Shown here in pieces: positions 8,053 through 16,534 of a stretch of 64,000 bases of DNA (its first letter is position 1; every line of letters begins with the position of its first letter). The DNA is from UBA6522 sp963664945 (GTDB lineage Bacteria; Pseudomonadota; Gammaproteobacteria; Steroidobacterales; Rariloculaceae): contig OY761822.1 in NCBI GenBank assembly GCA_963664945.1, positions 4,960,001 to 5,024,000 on the forward strand. The letters run 5' to 3'. The translations under genes were made by a program, and so were the position numbers. The notes under the pieces were generated by a model. The model was not told where the DNA came from and did no database searches. It was given only the letters and a program-made list of their open reading frames with translations.

Positions 8053-9726
8053 TTACCGTGCCAGCCCGTACTCCTCGTGGGCCTGCTCCGGGGTGATGTA
8101 GCCGTTGAGCAGGTCACGCTCGATGGCGTCGCGGTCGCGCTCGCCGGGGTCCCCGTAACCGCCGCCGTTGGCCGTGGTCAGGCGGATGACCTCGCCCTTC
8201 TCGGCGCGCACCGTGGTGCACATGCCGAAGCGCTCGACCCGGCCGTCGTTGCGCAGGATCTGTGCGTAGTTCGTGCTGCCCTCGGCACCGCCGGACAGCC
8301 CCCAGGGCCGGCTCTCGGTGCGGCTGGCGGCATACGTCAGAAAAGCCTCGTCGGAAGTCACACGGTAGTCGAGCACAACCCCCCTGCCGCCCCGGAATCG
8401 CCCGGCGCCGCCGCCGGCCATGTTGAAGGCGTACTGCTCGACCGCCAGGCCGTAGCGGCTCTCGAACAACTCCACCGGGACGTTGTAGGTCTCGCCGTTT
8501 CCGCAACAGAACTGCCCGTTGTCGCCGTCGAGCCCCCTTGAGGCGCCCCAGCCTCCCACCAGCGGTTCGCCCATGACAAAGAGGTCGCCGGTGTCCGGGT
8601 GAAGCCCGGAAATGAACGTGGCGCCGACGCTGCGCTGGTGCCCGGCCGACAGCGCATCCGGAAGGACCGGTGCGAGGGCTTTCCACATCACGTCGATGGC
8701 GGCGATCAGCGCTTCGTAGTACAGGGAGACCGGCGCCGGGGAGCACGCGGAAATCAGGGTGCCCCGCGGGCAGACGACTTCAAGCGGGCGGAAACAGCCG
8801 CCGTTGGCCGGAAGTTCCGGGTTCGTGACGGCCTTGAACAAACATCTGGCCCCGGTGACCAGCCCCGTGTACGAGCAGTTGATGGGGCCGGGCACCTGGG
8901 GTGAGGTGCCGGAGAAATCGGCAATCATCCTGTCGCTTGCCACGGTGACCTTCACGCGAATGGTGAACGGCCCGTTTCCGAGTCCGTCGTCTTCCACCAC
9001 GTCCTCGGCCTCGTAGACGCCATGGGGGAGCTTCGCCAGTTCCGCGAGCGTCATGCGCTCGCCGTAGACCAGCAGTGCCTCCATCGCCGCCAGCACATCG
9101 TCACGCCCGTACTTGTGCACGAGTTCCAGAATTCGGTTGCCGCCGACCCGCGCGGCGGCCACGCCGGCGTGCATGTCCCCGATTGTCGAATCGGGCAACC
9201 GCACGTTGTCCCGTATCAGCTGGACCAGAGAATTATTCAGACGCCCTTCCTCGTAGAGCTTCAGAAACCTGAAGTGCAGGCCCTCCTGAAAGATCTCCGT
9301 CGCCTCGGTGGACACGCTTCCCGGTTGCGTGCCGCCCACCTCCGTCCAGTGCGCCTTGTTGACCGTGAACGCGATCAACCGCTCGCCGTGAAACACCGGC
9401 AGAACGATGACGACATCGGAAAGGTGCGTGCCGCCGCCCGCGTAGGGGGAGTTGGTAATGATCACGTCGCCCGGGCGGATATCGCCCGGGTCCGGATAAC
9501 GCTCCAGCGTGCTCTGCACCGCGGTATCGAGCGTGGCGAGAAACGCCGTGACGCCGTTGCCCTGGCCAAGGAGATTTCCCTTCGCGTCGGTGACGCCCAC
9601 GGCGAAGTCGGTGGTCTCGTAGATGATGGGGCTCATCGAGGTGCGTATGACGGCGTTGAACATCTCCTCGCCGATCGCCACCAGCGAGTCCTTGATGATC
9701 TCCGTCGTGAATACATCTGTTGTCAT
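8053..9726 (-). CDS. Hydantoinase B/oxoprolinase family protein (first HyuB copy)
   Basis: This full-length HyuB domain protein of 557 residues contains TTEIIKDSLVAIGEEMF at the N-terminus, TNSPYAGGGTHLSDV, GGGAGRFRGGRG and TANGGGYGDPGERD near the end. The ATG at 9726 lies 3 bp after the HyuA stop, with a GGGGAGGA ribosome site inside the HyuA end, so the two should be translationally coupled and form the A/B enzyme. It probably performs the second half-reaction of an ATP-dependent amide, lactam or carboxylation step on a substrate imported by the adjacent TonB receptor. Cytoplasmic; no signal peptide. Confidence 0.9.
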   Translation of the reverse strand: MTTDVFTTEIIKDSLVAIGEEMFNAVIRTSMSPIIYETTDFAVGVTDAKGNLLGQGNGVTAFLATLDTAVQSTLERYPDPGDIRPGDVIITNSPYAGGGTHLSDVVIVLPVFHGERLIAFTVNKAHWTEVGGTQPGSVSTEATEIFQEGLHFRFLKLYEEGRLNNSLVQLIRDNVRLPDSTIGDMHAGVAAARVGGNRILELVHKYGRDDVLAAMEALLVYGERMTLAELAKLPHGVYEAEDVVEDDGLGNGPFTIRVKVTVASDRMIADFSGTSPQVPGPINCSYTGLVTGARCLFKAVTNPELPANGGCFRPLEVVCPRGTLISACSPAPVSLYYEALIAAIDVMWKALAPVLPDALSAGHQRSVGATFISGLHPDTGDLFVMGEPLVGGWGASRGLDGDNGQFCCGNGETYNVPVELFESRYGLAVEQYAFNMAGGGAGRFRGGRGVVLDYRVTSDEAFLTYAASRTESRPWGLSGGAEGSTNYAQILRNDGRVERFGMCTTVRAEKGEVIRLTTANGGGYGDPGERDRDAIERDLLNGYITPEQAHEEYGLAR

Positions 9727-9729
9727 CGG

Positions 9730-11811
9730 TCAATCCTCCCCGGAGATGGCCACGTGGTAGTTGCCGTAGCCGTCCACGGATACTTCGTGACCCGGCGCCA
9801 CGACGAGGGTCACCGCCGGCTCCTGCACCACGGCGGGCCCCTCGAACGTCATGCCGGGTTCCAGTTTCAGGCCATCGTAGATCGCCGCCTCGTGAACGCC
9901 GTGGCGGTCGAAATCCACGGTTCGGCGCGGCAGCGCGGCCTGTTCGAGTGTCCGCCCCGTGACCGGTTTGCCCGAGAGCTCGGGTTTTGCGACGGGAACG
10001 ATCGCCACGAGGTGAAAGTTGACGATCTGAACGCTCGTGTCCAACCGGTAGGTAAAGCGCTGCTCGTGGGCGTCGTGAAAGCGGGCGATCGCGTCAGCGA
10101 CATCGAATCGATCGTCGGGATCGGAAATGGGCAAGGCGACCTTCACCGTGTGTTCCTGGCCCTGGTAGCGCATGTCGGCGTGGAACTCGAACGCGACCCG
10201 CGAAGCGGAAATGCCTTCTTCGGCGTAGTCCCCGTGCGCCTGATCGATCATCGACGCGAACGTTTCGGTGACGACCGGGGCGCTCGCGGGCTCCATTTGC
10301 ATGGGCCGGGTCTGAAGGTAGTCCCGGCGCAGGTCGGTGAGCAGCATACCCCAGGCGGAGAACACCGCCGAGTTGACGGGCACGATGACCTGGGGCACTT
10401 TCAGTTCCTCGGCGAGCGCCACCGCGTGCATGGCGCCGCCGCCGCCGAAGGCGACCAGGGCGAAGTCGCGCGGATCGTAGCCCTTGTTGGTCGAAACGAG
10501 CCGAAGCGCGTTGGTCATGTTGGCGTTGGCGATTCGTATCACGCCCCGGGCAAGCGACTCGCGATTCATGCCGAGCCGGTCCTGGAGCGGTTTGAAAGCC
10601 GCGTCCACGGCCTCCCAGTTCGGGTCGATTTCCCCGCCCGCGAAACTGTCCGGATCGATCCGCCCGAGCACCAGGTTCGCGTCCGTCGTGGTCGGTTCGT
10701 CCCCTCCCCTGCCGTAGGCCGCCGGTCCCGGAACCGCACCGGCGGATTGCGGGCCCACGTGCAGCTTGCCGCCCCCGTCCACCCACGCGATCGAACCGCC
10801 GCCGTTGCCGATCTCGACGATTTCCGACACCGGCGTCTGGATGGGATAGCCGGGGTTCTTGCGGGTCCTGCCGATGTAGTAGTCGGTGCCGACCTTCACC
10901 TCACCGTTTTCGATGAGCGCGCACTTGGCGGTGGTGCCGCCGATATCCAGCACGATCAGGTTCTGTTCGCCGATGGCCTTGCCGAGGTAGGCCGCGGCGA
11001 ATATTCCGCTGGCGGGCCCGGACTCCACCATCGTGATGGGGTTGGCCTTCGCCGCCGAGACGGTGGCGATTCCACCGTTGGACTGCATCATGAAGGCCTT
11101 GCCCCCGAATCCGCCCGCGGCCAGTTTGTCCTCCAGCGATTCGATATAGCGATTCGCGATCGGGTGCACGTACGCCGCAAGCACCGTGGTATTGGTCCGC
11201 TCGTACTCCCGCCACTCGCGGCTGATCTGGTGGGAGGCGAGCACCGAAATCTCCGGCCACAGCCGCTTGATCCGCTCCACCACGCGGCGCTCGTTGTCCG
11301 GATTTGCGTAGGCGTGAAGGAAGCACACGGCGATAGCCTGCACGCGCTGCGAACGGAAGAAGTCCAGCAGTTCGGGAAGCGGGTCGAGATTCACCGGCAG
11401 CAGCATCCCACCCTTGTACGTGACCCGCTCCTCGAGTTCCGCTCTCAGGTAGCGCTCGACAAAGGGCCTGGGTTTTCTGAAATTGAAATTGAACAGATCG
11501 GGGCGGTTTCCCCGTGCAATCTCAAGCACGTCGCGAAATCCCCTGGTGGTGATCAACGCGGTCCTGACGCCCTTCTTTTCGGTGAGCGCGTTGATCACGA
11601 CCGTGGTTCCGTGCGCGAAGAACGACAGGTCCGCCGGAGACAGGACGGCCTTCGTCATGGACGCCATGACCCCTTCTTCGAAGTTCGGCGGCGTCGTATC
11701 GGTTTTCGCCGTGCTCACGGGACCGCACGCGTCGGTCGATGCGTCCACGGAGTAGAACACGAGGTCCGTGAACGTGCCGCCGACGTCGCTGGCTGCCCTG
11801 AAGGTGCTCAT
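9730..11811 (-). CDS. Hydantoinase A/oxoprolinase family protein (HyuA)
   Basis: The protein has 693 residues and the ASKHA ATPase fold. DVGGTFTDLV near the start binds phosphate, FFAHGTTVVINALTEKKG follows, and LDIGGTTAKCAL marks the second lobe. HyuA subunits phosphorylate an amide or enolate oxygen of the substrate before HyuB acts; relatives are N-methylhydantoinase A, 5-oxoprolinase and acetophenone carboxylase subunits. The start at 11811 is 12 bp after the TonB receptor stop, so receptor and enzyme are almost certainly one transcript. One HyuA with two different HyuB genes is unusual, because most systems have one of each or two of each. Confidence 0.9.
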   Translation of the reverse strand: MSTFRAASDVGGTFTDLVFYSVDASTDACGPVSTAKTDTTPPNFEEGVMASMTKAVLSPADLSFFAHGTTVVINALTEKKGVRTALITTRGFRDVLEIARGNRPDLFNFNFRKPRPFVERYLRAELEERVTYKGGMLLPVNLDPLPELLDFFRSQRVQAIAVCFLHAYANPDNERRVVERIKRLWPEISVLASHQISREWREYERTNTTVLAAYVHPIANRYIESLEDKLAAGGFGGKAFMMQSNGGIATVSAAKANPITMVESGPASGIFAAAYLGKAIGEQNLIVLDIGGTTAKCALIENGEVKVGTDYYIGRTRKNPGYPIQTPVSEIVEIGNGGGSIAWVDGGGKLHVGPQSAGAVPGPAAYGRGGDEPTTTDANLVLGRIDPDSFAGGEIDPNWEAVDAAFKPLQDRLGMNRESLARGVIRIANANMTNALRLVSTNKGYDPRDFALVAFGGGGAMHAVALAEELKVPQVIVPVNSAVFSAWGMLLTDLRRDYLQTRPMQMEPASAPVVTETFASMIDQAHGDYAEEGISASRVAFEFHADMRYQGQEHTVKVALPISDPDDRFDVADAIARFHDAHEQRFTYRLDTSVQIVNFHLVAIVPVAKPELSGKPVTGRTLEQAALPRRTVDFDRHGVHEAAIYDGLKLEPGMTFEGPAVVQEPAVTLVVAPGHEVSVDGYGNYHVAISGED

Positions 11812-11823
11812 GCCGGGGCCGCC

Positions 11824-14130
11824 TCAGAAATTGTAGCGGTAATCGAGACGCCAGATCCGGGGGACGGCCGGATGGACGAACAACGGCGTGACGATTTCCG
11901 AATTGTAGATTTCGTCGGTCGCGTTGTTGAGGTAGGCCGACACGGTCCAGTCGGGACCCTCGAGCCCGACACGCAGGTTGAGCAGGCCGAGCGAATCCCT
12001 CGGATGGGTGTTTTCCGGGGTCCAGTACTGCTCGCCGCGCAATTCGTAGTCCGCGCGCGCGAAGTACGTCAACCCGTTGCCCGCGTCCGCGCGAGCCTGC
12101 GCGCCGATGTTGAAAGTGCCGTCGGCGACGTACGGCAGGACATTGCCGACCGTTCCGGGCCTTTCGTCATAGGCGGTGATTTCGGTGTCCGTCGTGCCGT
12201 AGGCGGCGTAGAAATCCAGATTGTCGCTGGCGCGCCAGACCGCCTCGATTTCGATGCCGCTCAGTTCGGCCTCGTCGATGTCCTCGAAGACCTGCACGAA
12301 GGCCTGCCCGTCGAAGGGGAAGTACTGGGTGTTTTCAACGGACGAATCGAACCAGGCGGCATTGAGCCGAAGCCCGCCGAACTGGGCCTTGACCCCCAGC
12401 TCGAACGCGCTGTTTTCTTCCTGATCGATGACGTCCTTGGCCAGTTGGCTGATGACGCCGATACCGGGGTAATTGTACTGCCCGGCACGGTAACCGATGC
12501 CCCAGCTGCCGTAGAGGTTGACGTTATCGGAAATGCCGTAGCCCAGGGTGATCTTCGGCTGAAACTTGCTGAACATCTTCTCGTTCTGGTCCCTGGACGG
12601 ACGCGTGTGGGCCAGTAACTGCTCGAACGTGGAGTAGGCGCCGCAGTTGACGTTCGGTACGTCGCTCGCCGATCCGGTGCACGCTCCACCGCCATAGGGC
12701 ACGTGAACGCCGTTGAGCGGTTCGCTGTACACGCGCCCGGCGGTATTGTAGGAATTGATGTTCTGTACGCGCGTTTCCTCGTCGTATCGCGCGGCCAGGG
12801 AAAGCGTCAGCGCCTCGCTGACGTCCACATCCAGACTGGCGAAGACGGCCCAGGCGTTGCTGTCCTCCAGGAACGACAGGAAGTTCCCGGGCGCGGTTCC
12901 CGTCGGATTCGTGCTGCTCTCGAACTCCGGTACGGTGGTGGGACGCTTGATGCCCAGCCCCTTGTCGTCTCCGGAGGCCGTGGTTCGCAGCCGCTCCCAG
13001 GACAGGTAGTAGGCCCCGGCCTGAGCGTGCATCCGCTCGCCTATATCGGACTCGAATCTGATCTCCTGGCTCCATCCCTCCACGTTGGCGTAGGTGTGCT
13101 GAGTGCCATCGAGAATTGAAAGATAGGGTGCGCGGTCGGCAACGGAGGAGGCCTCCAGCTCGTCGAACGTGGTCACGGACTTGAAATCGGCGAAGCCCAA
13201 GTCCCTGTCGATCTTGAGCGAGATGCTGGCGGTGTCGCGAAAGCCCCGGTCGGGGTTGTTGGCCACGTACGGGATATTCACCAGGTTGGCGCCCTCGGCG
13301 TTGACCTGCTCCGGCGTGACCCCCAGTTCCGCCCCGGTCCCCACGAACACGCCGAATTGCTCGAAGTTGGCCGCGCCGGGCCAATGAAACCCGATGCCCT
13401 TGCCTTCATGCTTGGAGATCTGGGCCTTGAGATCCACGAGCAGGTCGGAACCCGGCGACCAGCTCAGTCGCCCCCGAATGGTCCTGTCGCTGAACGGATC
13501 CACTTCATCGTCCAGCGTCACGTTGCGAAAGTAACCGTCGCGTTCAAGCACCCGGCCGGACAGCCGAAACGCCAGATCCTCCGCGATGGGGCCGCTGAAG
13601 GACGCCTCCACACCGATTTCGTCCGCCGTTCCGTAGCTCATCTTGACGTAGCCCTCGGGCTCGCTCGTCGGCGGGTTGGTCGTGATGATGATGGCGCCGT
13701 TGGTGGCGTTTCGCCCGTACAGCGCCCCCTGGGGACCCTTGACCACCTCGATCTGGCGGACATCGAATATCTGGCTGATGAACTGGCGCGCGTTGACGAT
13801 CAGCACGTCGTCCACCACCACCGCGACGGGCAACTCGCCGTTGCGTACCCGGCTCAGCCCGCGCACGGTGAGAAAGGACGTTCCCATCGTCTGGGATTCG
13901 GCGAGCGTCACGTTGGGCGTGAGCTGGATGAAGTCCGCTGTCTGGACGATGCCGGCGTCTTCGATCTGCTCGGCGGTGTAGGCGTTGACCGTGATGGGAG
14001 CGTCCTGAATGGTTTCCTCGACGCGCCGGGCCGTCACCACGATTTCTTCCAGTTCGGCTTGCGCCAGCACCTCGAAGCTGGCCGCCAGGGTCATGGCAAT
14101 ACAAACGAATCTCAGTCGGCAATCGATCAT
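11824..14130 (-). CDS. TonB-dependent outer-membrane receptor
   Basis: The protein has 768 residues. Its signal peptide (IAMTLAASFEVLAQA) is followed directly by the TonB box/plug start EEIVVTARRVEETIQDAP, the plug motif VEVVKGPQGALYGRNATNG and a long beta-barrel ending in aromatic RYNF. It resembles FecA/CirA-like receptors of the Sphingomonas/Steroidobacter type used for aromatic or sterol-like substrates rather than only iron. ATG 14130 is chosen because the signal peptide begins there; an upstream in-frame extension has no signal character. It is first in the operon with HyuA, HyuB, HyuB and MFS, which suggests that it brings the enzyme's substrate through the outer membrane. No Fur box is seen upstream. 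Confidence 0.92.
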   Translation of the reverse strand: MIDCRLRFVCIAMTLAASFEVLAQAELEEIVVTARRVEETIQDAPITVNAYTAEQIEDAGIVQTADFIQLTPNVTLAESQTMGTSFLTVRGLSRVRNGELPVAVVVDDVLIVNARQFISQIFDVRQIEVVKGPQGALYGRNATNGAIIITTNPPTSEPEGYVKMSYGTADEIGVEASFSGPIAEDLAFRLSGRVLERDGYFRNVTLDDEVDPFSDRTIRGRLSWSPGSDLLVDLKAQISKHEGKGIGFHWPGAANFEQFGVFVGTGAELGVTPEQVNAEGANLVNIPYVANNPDRGFRDTASISLKIDRDLGFADFKSVTTFDELEASSVADRAPYLSILDGTQHTYANVEGWSQEIRFESDIGERMHAQAGAYYLSWERLRTTASGDDKGLGIKRPTTVPEFESSTNPTGTAPGNFLSFLEDSNAWAVFASLDVDVSEALTLSLAARYDEETRVQNINSYNTAGRVYSEPLNGVHVPYGGGACTGSASDVPNVNCGAYSTFEQLLAHTRPSRDQNEKMFSKFQPKITLGYGISDNVNLYGSWGIGYRAGQYNYPGIGVISQLAKDVIDQEENSAFELGVKAQFGGLRLNAAWFDSSVENTQYFPFDGQAFVQVFEDIDEAELSGIEIEAVWRASDNLDFYAAYGTTDTEITAYDERPGTVGNVLPYVADGTFNIGAQARADAGNGLTYFARADYELRGEQYWTPENTHPRDSLGLLNLRVGLEGPDWTVSAYLNNATDEIYNSEIVTPLFVHPAVPRIWRLDYRYNF

Positions 14131-14388
14131 CGGCTTGCTCCGTGTTGTTGTCGGCGGGCCGTCTCCCCTTTTACGATTCGATTGTCTTAGCGCGGGCAAC
14201 GCGAACAAACCGCGCGAAAGGGTAGTCAGCAGACCTTTTCTGACCCTGTCAGCGCCCCTGACCTACCCGTTCGGGTGGTTGAACGGGGACCGGCCTGGGT
14301 ATTCCCTTGCACGCCGTCTGGTTCGGAGTTGCCGGGCCGGGGGCCATCGAGCCGGGACCGGTCGACGGTCGCGGGCGGATTGATATAA

Positions 14389-15324
14389 GTGAAAATACTA
14401 AACGCTGAGCGGGTGGCGGAATGTCTCGACTACAAGGCTCTGATCGAGGCCTTGAGATCCGGGCTTGCGGGGACTGGATCGTCTCCATCGCGAATGAGGC
14501 TTGAGACAGGGTCATTGGACGACCGGAAGCTGCTGTTGGTAAAGCCGGCCTGGGATGACGACGCGGCCATCATCAAGCTGCTGACCCTGAACGAGATGAA
14601 CAGAAAGACGGAACTGCCCTTCATTCAAGGGGTGATCGTCGCATTTGACCAGGCGACCGGAAGTCCGACATGCATCATGGACGCACGGGAGCTTACCTGT
14701 CGGCGCACCGCGGCTGCGTCCGCGCTGGCGGCGGACTACCTGGCGATTCCGAACGCGCGCGTCCTGACGCTGATCGGTACCGGAACGCTGGCGCCGCACA
14801 TGGCGCTGGCACACGCGGTGAACAGGCCCATCCGGCTCGTCAATGTATTCGGACGAAGCCCGGAGAAGGCAGAGGCAACCGCCGAAGCGATCCAGCGTGC
14901 AGACCCGAGCGTCAATACCCGGGTGGCGGCGGACCTTCCCACAGCTGTATGCGAAGCGCAGATCGTATGTGCGGCGACTTCAAGCGCTACGCCCCTGGTA
15001 AAGGGAGCCTGGATATCCAATGGCACGCACATCGACCTGGTGGGAAGCTACAGGCCCGATGCACGAGAAGCAGACGACGACGCCATTGCCATGGCCCGCG
15101 TATTTGTGGACGATCGCGCTGCCGCGATGAAGGAGGCGGGAGACATTCTGGTACCCGTCGAGAAAGGCGTGATTTCCCAATCCGATGTGATCGGCGACCT
15201 TGCCGAACTGTGCGGCGGCGTCGTCCAGGGTCGCATCGGCGAAAGCGAGGTCACGGTATTCAAGTCGGTAGGTATGGCGCTGGAAGATCTCATTGCGGCA
15301 AAGCTTGTCCTTGGGAACGCATAG
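14389..15324 (+). CDS. Ornithine cyclodeaminase/mu-crystallin family protein
   Basis: The protein has 311 residues; the start is GTG 14389. It matches the family throughout: the N-terminal substrate domain has GVIVAFDQATGSPTCIMDA, and the Rossmann NAD site LTLIGTGTLAPHMALAHA lies near residues 125-142. This is followed by VFGRSPEKAEA and a C-terminal GDLAELCGGVVQGRIGESE. Members include ornithine and lysine cyclodeaminases, delta1-pyrroline-2-carboxylate and thiomorpholine-carboxylate reductases and opine-like dehydrogenases, so the exact reaction is open. It is divergent from the TonB receptor/HyuA operon across 258 bp and may share regulation with it. Confidence 0.85.
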   Translation: MKILNAERVAECLDYKALIEALRSGLAGTGSSPSRMRLETGSLDDRKLLLVKPAWDDDAAIIKLLTLNEMNRKTELPFIQGVIVAFDQATGSPTCIMDARELTCRRTAAASALAADYLAIPNARVLTLIGTGTLAPHMALAHAVNRPIRLVNVFGRSPEKAEATAEAIQRADPSVNTRVAADLPTAVCEAQIVCAATSSATPLVKGAWISNGTHIDLVGSYRPDAREADDDAIAMARVFVDDRAAAMKEAGDILVPVEKGVISQSDVIGDLAELCGGVVQGRIGESEVTVFKSVGMALEDLIAAKLVLGNA

Positions 15325-15585
15325 TTGTAGCGCACCCTCTTTCACTGAACCACCCGGCGATGAAGGCGCCTACTGGCGCTTGATGCTCGACTATTGCCGA
15401 CAGGACAATCTGCAAGCCGTTCTCGACGAGGAGTGGCACATATGGAGGGGCCGTTCAATTCGGATCGTCAGGGAGCAGGTGCAATAGCGCACCGCCATGT
15501 TCCGGCCGCACACGCCGCAGACGGCCAAGGCCCGCAGCGGCGCCGGCCCCTCGCGCGGAGGGCTACGGCGCCTCGCGTCATGGGA
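15325..15585 (+). other. Degenerate stretch between ornithine cyclodeaminase-like gene and antitoxin
   Basis: This 261-bp stretch has no convincing gene. A short frame ending at 15487 (containing YWRLMLDYCRQDNLQAVLDE) looks like the end of a decayed or transferred gene but is not recognised. The antitoxin promoter should lie here; no good -35/-10 pair was seen. Confidence 0.4.
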
Positions 15586-15804
15586 ATGCGCGTTGCCGCG
15601 GACCTGCCGGCCGATATCCTCGAACTGGCGCGGAAGTGCGCCGGCGATCGGCACCTGAGCCTGTCCCGGTGGGTAACCAACCTCGTTCGCGATGCAACCG
15701 TCACCGACTGGCCCGCGGATTTCCTGGACGTCCTGGAACAGGGCGGTGCGGACCTGGAGGAGCCCGATGATCCGTTGCCGGAACAGGTCGAGACGCTTTC
15801 TTGA
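15586..15804 (+). CDS. Antitoxin-like protein preceding a broken PIN toxin
   Basis: The protein has about 72 residues from ATG 15586 (an ATG at 15580 is also possible). It reads MRVAADLPADILELARKC, then HLSLSRWVTNLVRDAT, a short strand plus two-helix pattern resembling ribbon-helix-helix antitoxins, followed by an acidic tail (EEPDDPLPEQVE). Its stop codon overlaps the TTG start of a PIN-domain reading frame by four bases (TTGA), the usual antitoxin-toxin coupling. It probably once neutralised that toxin; since the toxin is damaged, it is an orphan antitoxin. The family is assigned by pattern and context, not by a strong motif. Confidence 0.6.
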   Translation: MRVAADLPADILELARKCAGDRHLSLSRWVTNLVRDATVTDWPADFLDVLEQGGADLEEPDDPLPEQVETLS

Positions 15805-16031
15805 CCTGGCTGCTGGACACGAGCATCTGCGTACCGCTGATCAATCGAACCGGCGAAACCGGCAGTCCCGCAGTCCAACGGCTGCTTGGTCGGACGCCGC
15901 GTCCATTGCGGCCGGTTATCGAAGGGATAGCTGATCCAGCGGCAACGCCGTGCGGCCAAGCACCTGCTCCAGGCCGAAACCGGTCTCGACCTGGCTTACC
16001 GACGGCAGGCACAACAGCTTGTCGCGCATGA
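15801..16031 (+). pseudogene. VapC-like PIN toxin, truncated remnant
   Basis: The frame begins TTG 15801 with TWLLDTSICVPLINRTGE, the typical first strand of a VapC PIN domain with its first catalytic Asp. After about 40 residues similarity ends, and the remaining frame is Pro/Arg-rich sequence antisense to the convergent Lrp gene (15916-16407). The other three acidic PIN residues are absent. A deletion or recombination event has fused the toxin's 5' end to the 3' end of the Lrp gene. It should be inactive as an RNase. Confidence 0.7.
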
Positions 16032-16407
16032 ACCGGTTGTAGGCTTGCAGGTCCGCGGTGACCACGCGCAACAGGTAGTCGTAGCCGCCCGACATGGCCC
16101 AGCATTCCATGACCTCGGGATAACTGCGCACGCTGGACTCGAATGCCCGGACCTCTTCCTGCCGCTCGCGGGTGAGCCGCACTTCCGCGAAGGCGTTGAC
16201 CGGCAATCCGACGGCGCGCTGATCCAGTAGCGTGACGTAGCCTCCGATGTAACCCGCCCGCTCGAGCAGCCGGATGCGCCGGGCGCACGGTGTGGCGGTC
16301 AGGGCCACCCGGTTGGCGAGTTCCGTGGTGCTGAGCCGGGCGTTGGGCTGCAGTTCGGCGAGAATCCTGATGTCGATGGTGTCGAGTTCGTGAGTTGGCC
16401 GTTTCAT
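15916..16407 (-). CDS. Lrp/AsnC-family transcriptional regulator
   Basis: The protein has 163 residues from ATG 16407. The N-terminal winged helix-turn-helix contains LDTIDIRILAELQPNARLS and VALTATPCARRIRLLERAGYI. The RAM/AsnC ligand domain follows (VRSYPEVMECWAMSGGYDYL), and a C-terminal helix carries VETGFGLEQV. The length fits Lrp. It is divergent from the heme-oxygenase-fold gene at 16535 across an AT-rich 127-bp region, so it most likely controls that gene and itself in response to an amino acid or related ligand. Its 3' end overlaps the VapC remnant. Confidence 0.92.
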   Translation of the reverse strand: MKRPTHELDTIDIRILAELQPNARLSTTELANRVALTATPCARRIRLLERAGYIGGYVTLLDQRAVGLPVNAFAEVRLTRERQEEVRAFESSVRSYPEVMECWAMSGGYDYLLRVVTADLQAYNRFMRDKLLCLPSVSQVETGFGLEQVLGRTALPLDQLSLR

Positions 16408-16534
16408 TCAATAATCCGGATAGAAGTAGATAATAAAACCAAGTTAATACGATTATACGTTAGTAATTGAACAAATAATCTACTCCGATTGGGCTAATAT
16501 TTTTGTCAGAGTCAATCAAATTGGAGATATGTTG
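16408..16534. promoter_or_regulatory. AT-rich divergent promoter region between Lrp regulator and heme-oxygenase-fold gene
   Basis: This 127-bp region is conspicuously AT-rich against its GC-rich surroundings, with runs such as TAATAAAACC and CTAATATTTTTG. It lies between the diverging 5' ends of the two genes and is the natural site for Lrp binding and both promoters. A GGAG ribosome site at 16523-16526 serves ATG 16535. No single clear -35/-10 pair stands out. Confidence 0.6.

Noticed and set aside
9022..12618. Open plus-strand frame of 1198 codons
   Set aside because: It runs antisense across HyuB, HyuA and the TonB receptor, all with clear family motifs. Composition is typical of a shadow frame.
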